This document shows, in pieces, positions 48,396 through 57,165 of a stretch of 64,000 bases of DNA (positions are counted from its first letter, which is position 1; every line of letters starts with the position of its first letter). The notes beneath the pieces are model-generated. The model saw nothing but the letters and a program-made list of their open reading frames with translations, was not told where the DNA came from and searched no databases. The DNA lies in assembly GCF_014646575.1 (NCBI RefSeq), contig NZ_BMNN01000003.1, forward strand, positions 1 to 64,000. The letters are read 5' to 3'. A program made the translations under genes and the position numbers. The stretch comes from Halopseudomonas pertucinogena. GTDB lineage: Bacteria; Pseudomonadota; Gammaproteobacteria; Pseudomonadales; Pseudomonadaceae.

Positions 48396-49397
48396 ATGTC
48401 GATAAAACATCTACTGCTGGTAAGCGTTCTGGTATTGCTGGCAGCCTGCTCGTCGAACAAGGCCAACGTTCTGGATGAGTCGCTCAGCGAATCGGAGCTG
48501 TACGCCCTCGCCCAGCGCAACCTGGATGCCAACAACTACAGCATGGCAATCGACTCCCTCCGGGCCCTGGAATCGCGTTATCCCTTCGGCCGTTTCGCCG
48601 AACAGGCGCAGCTGGAGCTGATCTACGCCTACTACCAGAGCATGGACCTGGAGGCCGCCAAATCCTCGGCTGACCGTTTCATCCGCCTGCATCCGCAACA
48701 TCCGGACGTGGACTACGCCTACTACATGCGCGGCATGACCTCCTTCACCCGCGACCGCGGCCTGTTCGAACGCTTCCTGCCGCTGGACATGACCCGTCGC
48801 GACCCAGGCGCGGCCCGCGACTCCTTCAACGAGTTTGCCCAGCTGGTCAGCCGCTACCCGAACAGCCGGTACGCCCCTGATGCCCGTCTGCGCATGGTGT
48901 ATCTGCGCAACCTGCTGGCGGATTACGACGCCCACGTCGGCCACTACTACCTCAAGCGCGGCGCCTACGTGGCCGCCGCCAACCGCGGTCGCTACATCGT
49001 CGAGAACTTCCAGCAGACCCCTGCCGTGGCCGACGGCCTGGCGCTGATGGTGGAGGCCTATCGCCGGCTGGCCATGGACGACCTGGCCGACAACGCCCTG
49101 CTGACCCTGCAGACCAACTACCCGGATCACCCAAGCCTGGCAGACGGCGAGTTCCGGCACCATGTGGAGCCTGCCCAGCGGGATGCGGGCTGGCTCGAGT
49201 CGATGACCGTCGGCCTGCTGGACAAGGTGCTGACCCCGCCTTCCATGAACCGCGAGACCCAGATGGAGCGGGAAATGGAACAGCAGTACCAGAACGCCGT
49301 AGCCGCCCTGCCCCGCGACCTGCGCGCACCTCAGCGTGAAGATGAGAAGCCGAAGCGCTCTATCTGGAGCCGGTTGACGTTCGGGTTGTTTGACTGA
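48396..49397 (+). CDS. bamD: Outer-membrane assembly lipoprotein BamD
   Basis: BamD is an essential lipoprotein of the BAM complex that inserts outer-membrane proteins. The 333-residue product has a lipoprotein signal with lipobox LLAAC (Cys about residue 18), then TPR-like repeats including [40 protein letters not shown] and [15 protein letters not shown]. It carries a charged C-terminal extension compared with E. coli BamD (245), as in other pseudomonads. The ATG at 48396 is chosen for the signal peptide although the ribosome site is weak. Confidence 0.95.
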   Translation: MSIKHLLLVSVLVLLAACSSNKANVLDESLSESELYALAQRNLDANNYSMAIDSLRALESRYPFGRFAEQAQLELIYAYYQSMDLEAAKSSADRFIRLHPQHPDVDYAYYMRGMTSFTRDRGLFERFLPLDMTRRDPGAARDSFNEFAQLVSRYPNSRYAPDARLRMVYLRNLLADYDAHVGHYYLKRGAYVAAANRGRYIVENFQQTPAVADGLALMVEAYRRLAMDDLADNALLTLQTNYPDHPSLADGEFRHHVEPAQRDAGWLESMTVGLLDKVLTPPSMNRETQMEREMEQQYQNAVAALPRDLRAPQREDEKPKRSIWSRLTFGLFD

Positions 49398-49431
49398 CAG
49401 CTCTTTGCAGAGGGCTTGCCCATCTCCCCCG

Positions 49432-49456
49432 GCCCTCTCCCGCAAGGGGAGAGAGG
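49432..49456. repeat. CTCTCCC/GGGAGAG palindrome, first copy downstream of bamD
   Basis: ccctctccc-gcaa-ggggagagagg forms a hairpin of the same type as the one at 113-135. It lies 35 bp after the bamD stop and may act as its 3' mRNA stabiliser or terminator, though it has no T-run. Confidence 0.75.
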
Positions 49457-49537
49457 TGACTTACTTGCCGGACTCCTGGGATACCCGGCATGTTTTCCGG
49501 CAGCAGGATTACCGAACAGTCTCAACCCGCACGGCCC

Positions 49538-49582
49538 TGCCCCCTCTCCCCTCGCGGGAGAGGGCTGGGGAGAGGGGGCAGG
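49538..49582. repeat. CTCTCCC/GGGAGAG palindrome, second copy before the nadE 3' end
   Basis: Nested inverted repeats: ccctctccc (49542-49550) with gggagaggg (49556-49564), and outer tgccccctctccc paired with the following ggggagagggggca. Together with the first copy it fills the bamD-nadE convergent gap (49398-49605), which otherwise shows nothing. Confidence 0.78.
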
Positions 49583-49605
49583 CCCGCGGCTCCGACTCCG
49601 ACTAC

Positions 49606-51234
49606 CTACTCCACCCCCCACTTCGCCGTGATCGGCATCCGCCGGTCCCTGCCAAACCCCCGCTGCGTCACCCTCGGCCCGATCGGTGCCTGGCGGCGTT
49701 TGTATTCGTTGCGATCCACCATCCCCAGCACCCGCGTCACCAGCGCCTCGTCAAAGCCGGCGTCGATGATTTCCCGGGCGGACTGGTCATGCTCGATATA
49801 CAGCCGCAGCATCTCATCCAGCACCGGATACGGCGGCAGTGAGTCCTCGTCCTTCTGTCCCGGGGCCAGTTCCGCTGACGGCGGGCGGTCGATGACGCGC
49901 TGGGGGATGACCGGGCCGAGGGTGTTGCGGTATTCCGCCAGCCGGTAGGCCATGGTCTTGGGCACGTCCTTCAGCACATCGAAGCCGCCGGCCATATCGC
50001 CGTACAGGGTCGAATAACCCACCGCCACTTCGCTCTTGTTGCTGGTGGTCAGCACCAGCGCACCGCTCTTGTTCGACAGCGCCATCAGCAGCACCGCGCG
50101 GCAGCGGGCCTGGAGGTTCTCTTCGGTGGTGTCCGCTGCGGTGCCCGCGAATACCGGTGCCAGCGTATCCATGAACGCCTGCACCATGGGCGCGATCGGC
50201 AGCACCCGGTAGGTGACCCCCTGATTGGTTGCCTGCTCCGCTGCGTCATGGATGCTGATTTCCGAGGTGTAGTGATAGGGCATCATCACCGCCTCGACCC
50301 GGTCCGCGCCCAGCGCATCCACCGCCACCGCCATGGTCAGTGATGAATCCAGACCACCGGAGAGCCCCAGCAGCACGCTCTTGAATCCGTTCTTGGTGAC
50401 GTAGTCGCGTACGCCGACCACCAGCGCCTCGTAAATGCTCGCCTCCAGCTCCGGCAACGGCTCCAGATGCCCCTGTTGCAGCGTCACCGACTGGCCTTCC
50501 AGGGTCGCATCCACTACATGCAAGCCTTCAGCAAACGCGGGCGCACGCAGGGCAACGTCACCGTTGGCGGCCATGGCCAGCGAGCCGCCGTCGAACACCA
50601 GTTCGTCCTGGCCACCGACCTGGTTGACGTAGAGTATCGGCATGCCGCCTTCGGCGCAGCGCGCGCGCAGGGTATCCTCGCGCTCGATCTGCTTGCCCAT
50701 ATGGAAAGGCGAGGCGTTGATGCACAGCATCAGACGTGCGCCGGCCTCCCGTGCCGTGCGCATCGGCTCCGGATGCCAGATGTCCTCGCAGATGCTCAGC
50801 GCTACCGGCACTCCCTTGATGTCCACCACGCAGGGCTCGCTGCCTTCGGCGAAATAGCGCTTCTCGTCGAACACCTTGTAGTTGGGCAGTTTCTGCTTGT
50901 CGTAGGTGACGACGATCCGCCCGCCTGCCAGCACGGCGGCGCGGTTGAAGCTGCGCCCGTCCTGCTGCCACGGGTAACCCACCACTACATGAATGTCCGG
51001 CACCCGCTCGGCCAGCTCGTTCAGCGCCTGCTCGATGCGCTGCTGCATGTTCGAGCGCAGCAGCAGGTCCTCCGGCGGATAGCCGCACAGGGCCAGCTCG
51101 GGGAACAGGATCACATCCGCCTGCTGATCATCCCGCGCGTGGTTGGCGGCATCGATCAGCCGCTGCAGATTGCCCCGGATATCTCCCACCTGCAGGTTGA
51201 GCTGGGCTAATACAATTCGCACACTGGCAGTCAT
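49606..51234 (-). CDS. nadE: Glutamine-dependent NAD+ synthetase
   Basis: NadE amidates nicotinate adenine dinucleotide, the last step to NAD. The 542-residue two-domain form has an N-terminal nitrilase-type amidotransferase with FPELALCGYPPEDLL (Glu), YDKQKLPNYKVFDEKRYF (Lys) and ICEDIWHPEP with catalytic Cys near residue 149. The C-terminal synthetase has the PP-loop GLSGGLDSSLT and TTSNKSEVAVGYSTLYGDMAGG. The ATG at 51234 follows AGGAG; the TTG two codons earlier is less likely. It sits between bamD and PP0621-pilS, which are neighbours in P. aeruginosa, so it appears to be a lineage-specific insertion. Confidence 0.96.
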   Translation of the reverse strand: MTASVRIVLAQLNLQVGDIRGNLQRLIDAANHARDDQQADVILFPELALCGYPPEDLLLRSNMQQRIEQALNELAERVPDIHVVVGYPWQQDGRSFNRAAVLAGGRIVVTYDKQKLPNYKVFDEKRYFAEGSEPCVVDIKGVPVALSICEDIWHPEPMRTAREAGARLMLCINASPFHMGKQIEREDTLRARCAEGGMPILYVNQVGGQDELVFDGGSLAMAANGDVALRAPAFAEGLHVVDATLEGQSVTLQQGHLEPLPELEASIYEALVVGVRDYVTKNGFKSVLLGLSGGLDSSLTMAVAVDALGADRVEAVMMPYHYTSEISIHDAAEQATNQGVTYRVLPIAPMVQAFMDTLAPVFAGTAADTTEENLQARCRAVLLMALSNKSGALVLTTSNKSEVAVGYSTLYGDMAGGFDVLKDVPKTMAYRLAEYRNTLGPVIPQRVIDRPPSAELAPGQKDEDSLPPYPVLDEMLRLYIEHDQSAREIIDAGFDEALVTRVLGMVDRNEYKRRQAPIGPRVTQRGFGRDRRMPITAKWGVE

Positions 51235-51369
51235 CGGCAATCTCCTGTTTCTCGTATGGCATATTGTCGATCAAGCGCCCTGCCGTCGCAACGAAGCGCG
51301 ATGGCTGTTTGGCACATCGCCGGGGTGGGATACACTACCGGCTCTACAAACCAAGGACACCTCGTATTC

Positions 51370-51603
51370 ATGGGCCTGATCAGACTTCTAATCGTGTTGG
51401 CGCTGGTTTACACCGCCTGGGTGCTGTGGCGGCGCTGGCAGGCCGCCCAGACGAGCAGGCGCAACAGCGCTCCCCCACCCCGTGCACCAAGGATGGTTCG
51501 CTGTGCCCAGTGCCAGCTGCACCTGCCGGAAAACCTTGCGCTGCGTCAGGACGACAAATGGTACTGCTGCAGCGAGCACCGCGATGTGGAACAACGCCAC
51601 TGA
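51370..51603 (+). CDS. PP0621 family small protein with zinc-ribbon-like Cys pairs
   Basis: The 77-residue protein has one N-terminal membrane helix (GLIRLLIVLALVYTAWVLW) and a C-terminal motif MVRCAQCQLHLPENLAL...KWYCCSEH, with CxxC and CC-x2-H residues that could bind zinc. The group is called PP0621 after P. putida and usually stands directly upstream of pilS, as here. Function is unknown. The ATG at 51370 is the family start. Its last 20 bases overlap the pilS start. Confidence 0.85.
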   Translation: MGLIRLLIVLALVYTAWVLWRRWQAAQTSRRNSAPPPRAPRMVRCAQCQLHLPENLALRQDDKWYCCSEHRDVEQRH

Positions 51604-53176
51604 TACTGTTGACTTCCAACGCCCGAAAATATTGCGTATTTACAATATCTACCGGGTGGTACTGGGCTTCTTCCTTACCCTGCTGACCAGCTCGGCCCTG
51701 CGCGACGGCCTCATCGACCTGCGCAATCCGGAGCTGTACGAAAGCGTCAGCTGGATCTACCTGATCATCAACGTGGTCATCGCGCTGCTGCTGCACAGGG
51801 GCAAGCGGGACGTGCACCTGTTCGTGCTGGCAGCGCTGGATATCTTCCTGCTGGCGGTGCTGTTCTACGCCGCCGGGGGAGCTGCCAGCGGCCTGGGCAA
51901 CCTGCTGATCATTCCGGTGGCGGCCGGCAATATCCTGCTGCACGGACGCATCGGCCAGCTGCTGGCTGCGCTGGCCAGTCTGGCGCTGATCTATCTGACG
52001 TTCTTTCTCAGCCTGTCCAACCCCTCCATCAGCCAGAGCTATCTGCAGGTCGGTGTACTCGGCTGCATCTACTTTGCCGTGGCGCTGTTCGTTCAGCGCC
52101 TGAGCCGCAGTCTGCGGCATACCGAGAACCTGGCCCAGCAGCACGCTGCCAGCCTGGCGAGCATGGAAAAGCTCAATCAGCTGATCATCCAGCGCATGCG
52201 CACCGGCATCATGGTGGTCGGCGAGGGTCACGAAGTATGGCTGGCCAACGAAGCCGCCGCACAGATGCTCGGCAAACCGGTGATCCGCGGCATGGAGCTG
52301 GATCGGCTGGCACCGGAACTGGACCAGCGGCTGCGCCAGTGGCAGATCAATCCGTCGATCCGGGCGCTGCCGTTTCGCAATCACGTCGGCGGCGTCGAGC
52401 TGATGGCCAGCTTCAAGCGTCTGCCGGCCGAAGCCAGTGAATCCACGCTCATCTTTCTGGACGACAATACCGTGGTGGCGCAGCAAGCCCAGCAGCTCAA
52501 GCTGGCTTCGCTGGGGCGTCTGACCGCCAGCATCGCCCATGAGATCCGCAACCCGCTCAGCGCCATCACCCACGCCGCGCAGCTGCTGGGCGAGTCGGAG
52601 CAGTGTCACGAACAGGATCGGCGCCTGACCGACATCATCCAGCAGCACTCGCGACGCATGAACCGGGTCATCGAAACGGTGCTGGAACTGTCCCGCCGGC
52701 GCCAGAGCGAACCGCAACTGGTGGACCTGACCATCTGGCTCGCCCAGTTCGTCAGCGACTTCGCGCTGGCCAACCCCGCCACCGATCGCATCGAATGCGA
52801 ATTCGAGAAGGAAGGCATCCTCACCCGCATCGACCCCAACCAGCTCAACCAGGTGCTCAACAACCTGTGCCAGAACGCCTTCCGCTACAGCGGAGAGCCG
52901 GGAACGCCACGCAGTATTCGCATCAGACTTTACGAAAGCGCGGAAACCGAGCTGCCCACGCTGGAAGTGATCGACCACGGCCCGGGCATCGACGAGCGCC
53001 ACGTAGGCCAGATCTTCGAGCCGTTCTTCACCACCGAGGCATCGGGCACCGGGCTCGGGCTGTATATTTCACGGGAACTCTGCGAGAGCAATCAGGCCAG
53101 ACTGGAGTACAGGAGAGCGGACCCTCAGGGTAGTTGCATGCGCATAGTCTTCGCCCACCCGAAACGGCTGGTATGA
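51584..53176 (+). CDS. pilS: Sensor histidine kinase PilS
   Basis: PilS controls type IV pilin transcription with PilR and sigma-54 and senses PilA in the membrane. The 530-residue protein (same length as P. aeruginosa PilS) has about six membrane helices in residues 15-190, a PAS-like segment (about 215-320), the H-box SIAHEIRNPLSAITHAAQLL, N-box NQVLNNLCQNAFRYS and G-boxes DHGPGID and GTGLGLYIS. The ATG at 51584 overlaps PP0621 by 20 bases; the open frame runs 34 codons further upstream but antiphase with that gene. pilR follows after 22 bp. Confidence 0.96.
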   Translation: MWNNATDTVDFQRPKILRIYNIYRVVLGFFLTLLTSSALRDGLIDLRNPELYESVSWIYLIINVVIALLLHRGKRDVHLFVLAALDIFLLAVLFYAAGGAASGLGNLLIIPVAAGNILLHGRIGQLLAALASLALIYLTFFLSLSNPSISQSYLQVGVLGCIYFAVALFVQRLSRSLRHTENLAQQHAASLASMEKLNQLIIQRMRTGIMVVGEGHEVWLANEAAAQMLGKPVIRGMELDRLAPELDQRLRQWQINPSIRALPFRNHVGGVELMASFKRLPAEASESTLIFLDDNTVVAQQAQQLKLASLGRLTASIAHEIRNPLSAITHAAQLLGESEQCHEQDRRLTDIIQQHSRRMNRVIETVLELSRRRQSEPQLVDLTIWLAQFVSDFALANPATDRIECEFEKEGILTRIDPNQLNQVLNNLCQNAFRYSGEPGTPRSIRIRLYESAETELPTLEVIDHGPGIDERHVGQIFEPFFTTEASGTGLGLYISRELCESNQARLEYRRADPQGSCMRIVFAHPKRLV

Positions 53177-53198
53177 TGGTGCTCCTCAGCAAGACCGC

Positions 53199-54551
53199 AT
53201 GGAGCACCCGGTGAACAGACCACTGGCACTGATCATTGACGACGAGCCCGACATCCTCGAACTGTTGGACATGACCCTCGGGCGGATGAATATCCAGACC
53301 CGCAGCGCCACCACCGTGGCCCAGGCGCTGGAGCTGCTCGCCAGCCAGCACTTCGACCTCTGCCTGACCGATATGCGCCTGCCCGATGGCGAGGGCCTGA
53401 CCGTGGTCAGGCACATCCAGCAGCACTGCCCGAACACCCCGGTGGCGATGATCACCGCCTACGGCAGCCTGGACACCGCCATCAGCGCGCTGAAATCCGG
53501 CGCCTACGACTTCGTCACCAAGCCCGTCGAACTGCAGCGCCTGCGCGAGCTGGTCAACAGCGCCCTGCGCCTGACCCGCCGGCCCGACGCCCCCGGCAAT
53601 CCGGAGGGGGACGACCCCATCCTCGGTATCTCGCCACCGATCGCCCAGCTGCGCAGGCAGATCGCCAAGCTCGCCCGCAGTGAGGCGCCGCTCTATATAA
53701 GTGGCGAGTCCGGCAGTGGCAAGGAGCTGGTCGCCCGGCGCATTCACGAACTGGGACCGCGGGCCGGCTACCCCTTCGTGCCGGTCAACTGCGGAGCCAT
53801 TCCGTCAGAGCTGATGGAAAGCGAGTTCTTCGGCCACCGCAAGGAGGCCTTTACCGGCGCCGTGGCCGACAAGCCCGGCCTGTTCCAGGCGGCCTGCGGC
53901 GGCACTCTGTTCCTCGACGAGGTGGCGGACCTGCCCCTGGCGATGCAGGTGAAGCTGCTGCGGGCGATTCAGGAAAAGGCCGTGCGCCCGGTCGGCACCC
54001 AGCAGGAGCAGCCGGTCAACGTGCGGCTGCTCTGCGCCACCCACAAGGACCTGGCGCTGGAAGTGGCCGAGGGCCGCTTTCGCCAGGACCTGTTCTACCG
54101 GCTCAACGTGATCGAACTGCGGGTGCCGCCGCTGCGTGAGCGGCGGGAGGACATTCCGCTGATGATCCACCACATTCTCCAGCACCTGGCCGAGCGCGCA
54201 GGCCTGCCACCGCCCAGGGTGCACCCGGACTGCACCGAGCTGCTGAGCAACTACCGCTTCCCGGGGAACGTGCGGGAGCTGGAGAATATCCTCGAACGGG
54301 CGTTCACCCTGTGCGACAACGACGAGATCACCGTCAATGACATCCAGCTCAGTCCGGCCCCGGTGCCGGGGGACGAAACCGACCTGACGCAGATCGATTC
54401 GCTGGAGGATTTCCTCGACGACATCGAGCGCAAGGCCCTCACCCAGGCCCTGGAAGAAACCCGCTGGAACAAGACCGCCGCCGCCCGCCGCCTCGGCCTC
54501 ACCTTCCGCTCCCTGAGATACCGGCTGAAGAAGCTGGGGCTGGAGGACTGA
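53199..54551 (+). CDS. pilR: Sigma-54-dependent response regulator PilR
   Basis: PilR activates pilA and other sigma-54 promoters when phosphorylated by PilS. The 450-residue protein has a receiver domain (about 8-120; IIDDEPD, phospho-Asp in LTDMRLPDGEG), an AAA+ domain with GESGSGKELVARRIH and GGTLFLDEVADLPLAMQ, and a C-terminal Fis-type HTH (WNKTAAARRLGLTFRSLRYR). The sigma-54 contact loop reads KEAFTGA (residues 215-221), so the first Gly of GAFTGA is Glu216; P. aeruginosa PilR has KGSFTGA. Start at the ATG at 53199; a GTG at 53211 is an alternative. Confidence 0.96.
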   Translation: MEHPVNRPLALIIDDEPDILELLDMTLGRMNIQTRSATTVAQALELLASQHFDLCLTDMRLPDGEGLTVVRHIQQHCPNTPVAMITAYGSLDTAISALKSGAYDFVTKPVELQRLRELVNSALRLTRRPDAPGNPEGDDPILGISPPIAQLRRQIAKLARSEAPLYISGESGSGKELVARRIHELGPRAGYPFVPVNCGAIPSELMESEFFGHRKEAFTGAVADKPGLFQAACGGTLFLDEVADLPLAMQVKLLRAIQEKAVRPVGTQQEQPVNVRLLCATHKDLALEVAEGRFRQDLFYRLNVIELRVPPLRERREDIPLMIHHILQHLAERAGLPPPRVHPDCTELLSNYRFPGNVRELENILERAFTLCDNDEITVNDIQLSPAPVPGDETDLTQIDSLEDFLDDIERKALTQALEETRWNKTAAARRLGLTFRSLRYRLKKLGLED

Positions 54552-54554
54552 TCA

Positions 54555-54673
54555 GGAGCGGCCTCGCCGGGCGCGCTTCGCACGCCAATCGCGCCGCGGT
54601 CGGCGCTCCCACAGCCGGGGTTCCGTGATGGGTTGCGCTTTTATTGTAGGAGCCCCGACCTCGGGGCGATTGG
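54555..54673. repeat. Two REP-like palindromic elements between pilR and mqo
   Basis: A first element (54555-54612) reads ggagcggcctcgccgggcgc through aatcgcgccgcggtcggcgctccc and is an inverted pair of GGAGCGGC ends. A second (54645-54673) reads tgtaggagccccgacctcgg then ggcgattgg. Both are GTAGGAGC-type Pseudomonas REPs. They lie in the 241-bp pilR-mqo gap; downstream of them, TATGAT (54762-54767) is a possible -10 element for mqo. Confidence 0.72.
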
Positions 54674-54792
54674 GACGCGTGAGCGTCCCCTGGTCCCGGC
54701 CCCTTTAAACACCCGTTTGAATAGATCCAAACCCAATGACACGCGGCGAAATAAAACGGGTATGATACGCCCAGTTTTTTGCAAGAGGCGAC

Positions 54793-56286
54793 ATGTTAAT
54801 GACAGCAAAAGAAGTAGACGTATTGCTTGTCGGTGGTGGCGTCATGAGCGCCACGCTCGGAATGTTGCTCAAACAGCTCGATCCCAAGATGACCATTACC
54901 CTGGTCGAACGTCTGGATCACGTTGCTCACGAGAGCACGGATGGCTGGAACAATGCCGGCACTGGGCACGCCGGTTACTGTGAGCTCAATTACACTCCCG
55001 AATCCGATGATGGCAACATCACCATCAGCCGTGCGTTGTCGATCAACGCCAACTTCGAGGTGACCCTGCAATTCTGGTCCTACCTCGTTGAGCAGCAGAT
55101 CCTGCCCACTCCGAGCAAGTTCATCAACCCGACCGCCCATCAGAGTTTCGTCTGGGGCGAGAAGGACGTTGCCTTCTTGCGCAAGCGCCAGCAATTGCTC
55201 AGCGCCCACCACCTGTTCGCGGACATGCAGTACAGCGAGGACCCGCAGCAGCTCGCCGAATGGATGCCGCTGGTCATGCAGCAGCGCGCCACCGACCAGC
55301 CCATCGCCGCTACCCGCGTCGAATATGGTTCTGACGTCGACTTCGGCTCGCTGACCCGCAACATGATCCGCCATCTGACCACCCTGGATAATTTCGAGCT
55401 GCAGCTCAGCCATTCGGTCAAGGCCCTGCGCAAGAACGGCGATGGCTACTGGCACGTCACGGTCAGGGATGAGCAGAGCGGCGAAGACAAGGTGTTCAAG
55501 GCCCGCTTCGTATTCCTCGGCGCCGGCGGCGGAGCCCTGCCCCTGCTGCAGAAATCCCGCATCGAGGAAAGCCAGGGCTACGGCGGCTTCCCCGTCAGCG
55601 GCCAGTGGCTGGTGTGCAAGAAGCCGGAAATCGTCGAGCAGCACCACTCCAAGGTCTATGGCAAGGCCGCGGTCGGCGCGCCGCCGATGTCTGTCCCGCA
55701 CCTGGATACCCGCATCATCAATGGCCAGCCCGCCCTGCTGTTCGGCCCCTTTGCCGGCTTCACCACCAAGTTCCTGAAGAAGGGCTCGGTGCTGGACCTG
55801 TTCACCTCGGTCAAGCCGAATAACCTGGCGCCGATGATGGCGGTCGGTCGCGACAATATGGACCTGACCCGTTATCTGATCAGCGAGTCCCTGCAGTCGC
55901 ACAGCAATCGCGTCGCCTCGCTGCGCAACTTCTTCCCCGATGCCCGGGAGGAGGACTGGACCCTGCAGAACGCCGGCATGCGCGTGCAGATCATCAAGAA
56001 GGACGCCAAGGGCCACGGCAAGCTGGAGTTCGGTACCGAGATCGTCGCCGCGAAGGATGGCACTCTGGCCGCCCTGCTGGGCGCCTCGCCGGGTGCTTCC
56101 ACCGCCGTGCAGGCCATGATCGATGTACTGGAGCGCTGCTTCGGTGATCGCATGTCCTCGCCGGAATGGCAGAAGCGGATGAAGGAACTGGTTCCCTCCT
56201 ACGGCCAGTCCCTGGTCGAAGATGCAGAGCTGCTGAAACAGGTGCGCGAGCGCACCCTGTCCACGCTGCAACTGCGTCGCAGCTGA
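54793..56286 (+). CDS. mqo: Malate:quinone oxidoreductase
   Basis: Mqo is a membrane-associated FAD enzyme that oxidises malate to oxaloacetate and reduces quinone, replacing or adding to malate dehydrogenase in pseudomonads. The 497-residue protein has the FAD loop VLLVGGGVMSATLGMLLKQL, then STDGWNNAGTGHAGYCELNY, the long GGFPVSGQWLVCKKPEIV and GAPPMSVPHLDTRIINGQPA. The end is AELLKQVRERTLSTLQL. The ATG at 54793 has AGAGGCG upstream; an ATG two codons later is possible. Confidence 0.98.
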   Translation: MLMTAKEVDVLLVGGGVMSATLGMLLKQLDPKMTITLVERLDHVAHESTDGWNNAGTGHAGYCELNYTPESDDGNITISRALSINANFEVTLQFWSYLVEQQILPTPSKFINPTAHQSFVWGEKDVAFLRKRQQLLSAHHLFADMQYSEDPQQLAEWMPLVMQQRATDQPIAATRVEYGSDVDFGSLTRNMIRHLTTLDNFELQLSHSVKALRKNGDGYWHVTVRDEQSGEDKVFKARFVFLGAGGGALPLLQKSRIEESQGYGGFPVSGQWLVCKKPEIVEQHHSKVYGKAAVGAPPMSVPHLDTRIINGQPALLFGPFAGFTTKFLKKGSVLDLFTSVKPNNLAPMMAVGRDNMDLTRYLISESLQSHSNRVASLRNFFPDAREEDWTLQNAGMRVQIIKKDAKGHGKLEFGTEIVAAKDGTLAALLGASPGASTAVQAMIDVLERCFGDRMSSPEWQKRMKELVPSYGQSLVEDAELLKQVRERTLSTLQLRRS

Positions 56287-56293
56287 CCCAGCC

Positions 56294-56317
56294 GCAGACG
56301 GGCGCCCGCCCGTCTGC
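56294..56317. terminator. Palindrome between convergent mqo and solute-binding-protein genes
   Basis: GCAGACGGGCG and its exact complement CGCCCGTCTGC flank a 2-base centre in the 34-bp convergent gap. No T-run follows, so it is terminator-like or an mRNA 3' stabiliser for both genes. Confidence 0.55.
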
Positions 56318-56320
56318 TCC

Positions 56321-57070
56321 CTATTCGGCCTGCTGTCGGGTCACATCCAGCTCCACACCCTGCGCCTGCAGGCGATCGAATGCCGCATCCAGATCGGCCC
56401 TGAGCTGCTCGGCAAACCCGGATTTGCGGGAAAACACGAAGCGCATCGGCATCTCCACCACCGGCACGCCCGGCAGCGGCTCCATGCCCAGCTCCCGCGC
56501 GGCGGAATCCACCTGGGTACGGTAATTGAGCAGATAATCTCCACGCCCGCGCTCGAGCATCTGCAGCGCCCCCTCATGCGAACTGCTGCGGTGCACCGTG
56601 AGGTTGCGGGACCGGTCGTTGAGCACCTGCCAGATGTCGGCGGTATAGGTGAAGTTGGTGATGGTGATCACGCTGCAATCCTGCAGGTCATCCGGCCAGC
56701 GGGGCGCCGGCGTACCCGGCAGATGATAGAGACTGATACCCACGCGCCCCAGGTCCCGTTCGCTGACCAGTACATGCTGGTCCAGATCCGGTTTGTTCAG
56801 CATCCCCGGCCACACATGCACGGTGCCGTTCTCCAGCCCCTGCCAGATGCGCGCCGGGGGCAGCAGGTTCATCTGAACCGGGTAGCCGGCCTCGTTGAAC
56901 AGCTTGCGCACCAGCTGCACGCCCTTGCCTACCACCTCGCCGGATTCTGCGTCACGTTCGGCATAACCGGTGAAGTCCATGAACGCCACATGCACCGTCG
57001 GCTTGCCCGCTGCAGCCGCCACCCCGGGGACCAGCATCAACAATGCCATACACATCGCCGCCATCTTCAT
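56321..57070 (-). CDS. Periplasmic substrate-binding protein, family 3 type
   Basis: The 249-residue protein has a signal peptide (KMAAMCMALLMLVPGVAAAAG) and a mature part like family-3 periplasmic binding proteins: VHVAFMDFTGYAERDAESGE, GKGVQLVRKLFNEAGYPVQM, then RIWQGLENGTVHVWPGM. There is no permease or ATPase beside it, so it is an orphan binding protein. Such orphans may serve a distant transporter or a sensor; the ligand is unknown. The ATG at 57070 follows AGGAGG; 23 upstream in-frame codons are rejected. Its transcript would end at the hairpin beside mqo. Confidence 0.85.
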   Translation of the reverse strand: MKMAAMCMALLMLVPGVAAAAGKPTVHVAFMDFTGYAERDAESGEVVGKGVQLVRKLFNEAGYPVQMNLLPPARIWQGLENGTVHVWPGMLNKPDLDQHVLVSERDLGRVGISLYHLPGTPAPRWPDDLQDCSVITITNFTYTADIWQVLNDRSRNLTVHRSSSHEGALQMLERGRGDYLLNYRTQVDSAARELGMEPLPGVPVVEMPMRFVFSRKSGFAEQLRADLDAAFDRLQAQGVELDVTRQQAE

Positions 57071-57112
57071 ACAAGCCTCCTTTGCCCGTTCCAGGCCTGG
57101 CAGTATGACAAT

Positions 57113-57143
57113 AAAAAACCCCTTGCCGGAAACCGGCAAGGGG
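57113..57143 (-). terminator. Rho-independent terminator of glyA
   Basis: On the minus strand CCCCTTGCCGG-TTT-CCGGCAAGGGG is followed by TTTTTT. It sits 23 bp downstream of the glyA stop and upstream of the next minus-strand gene, separating the two transcripts. Confidence 0.95.
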
Positions 57144-57165
57144 TCTGATCTACCGCAGAGCGGAC

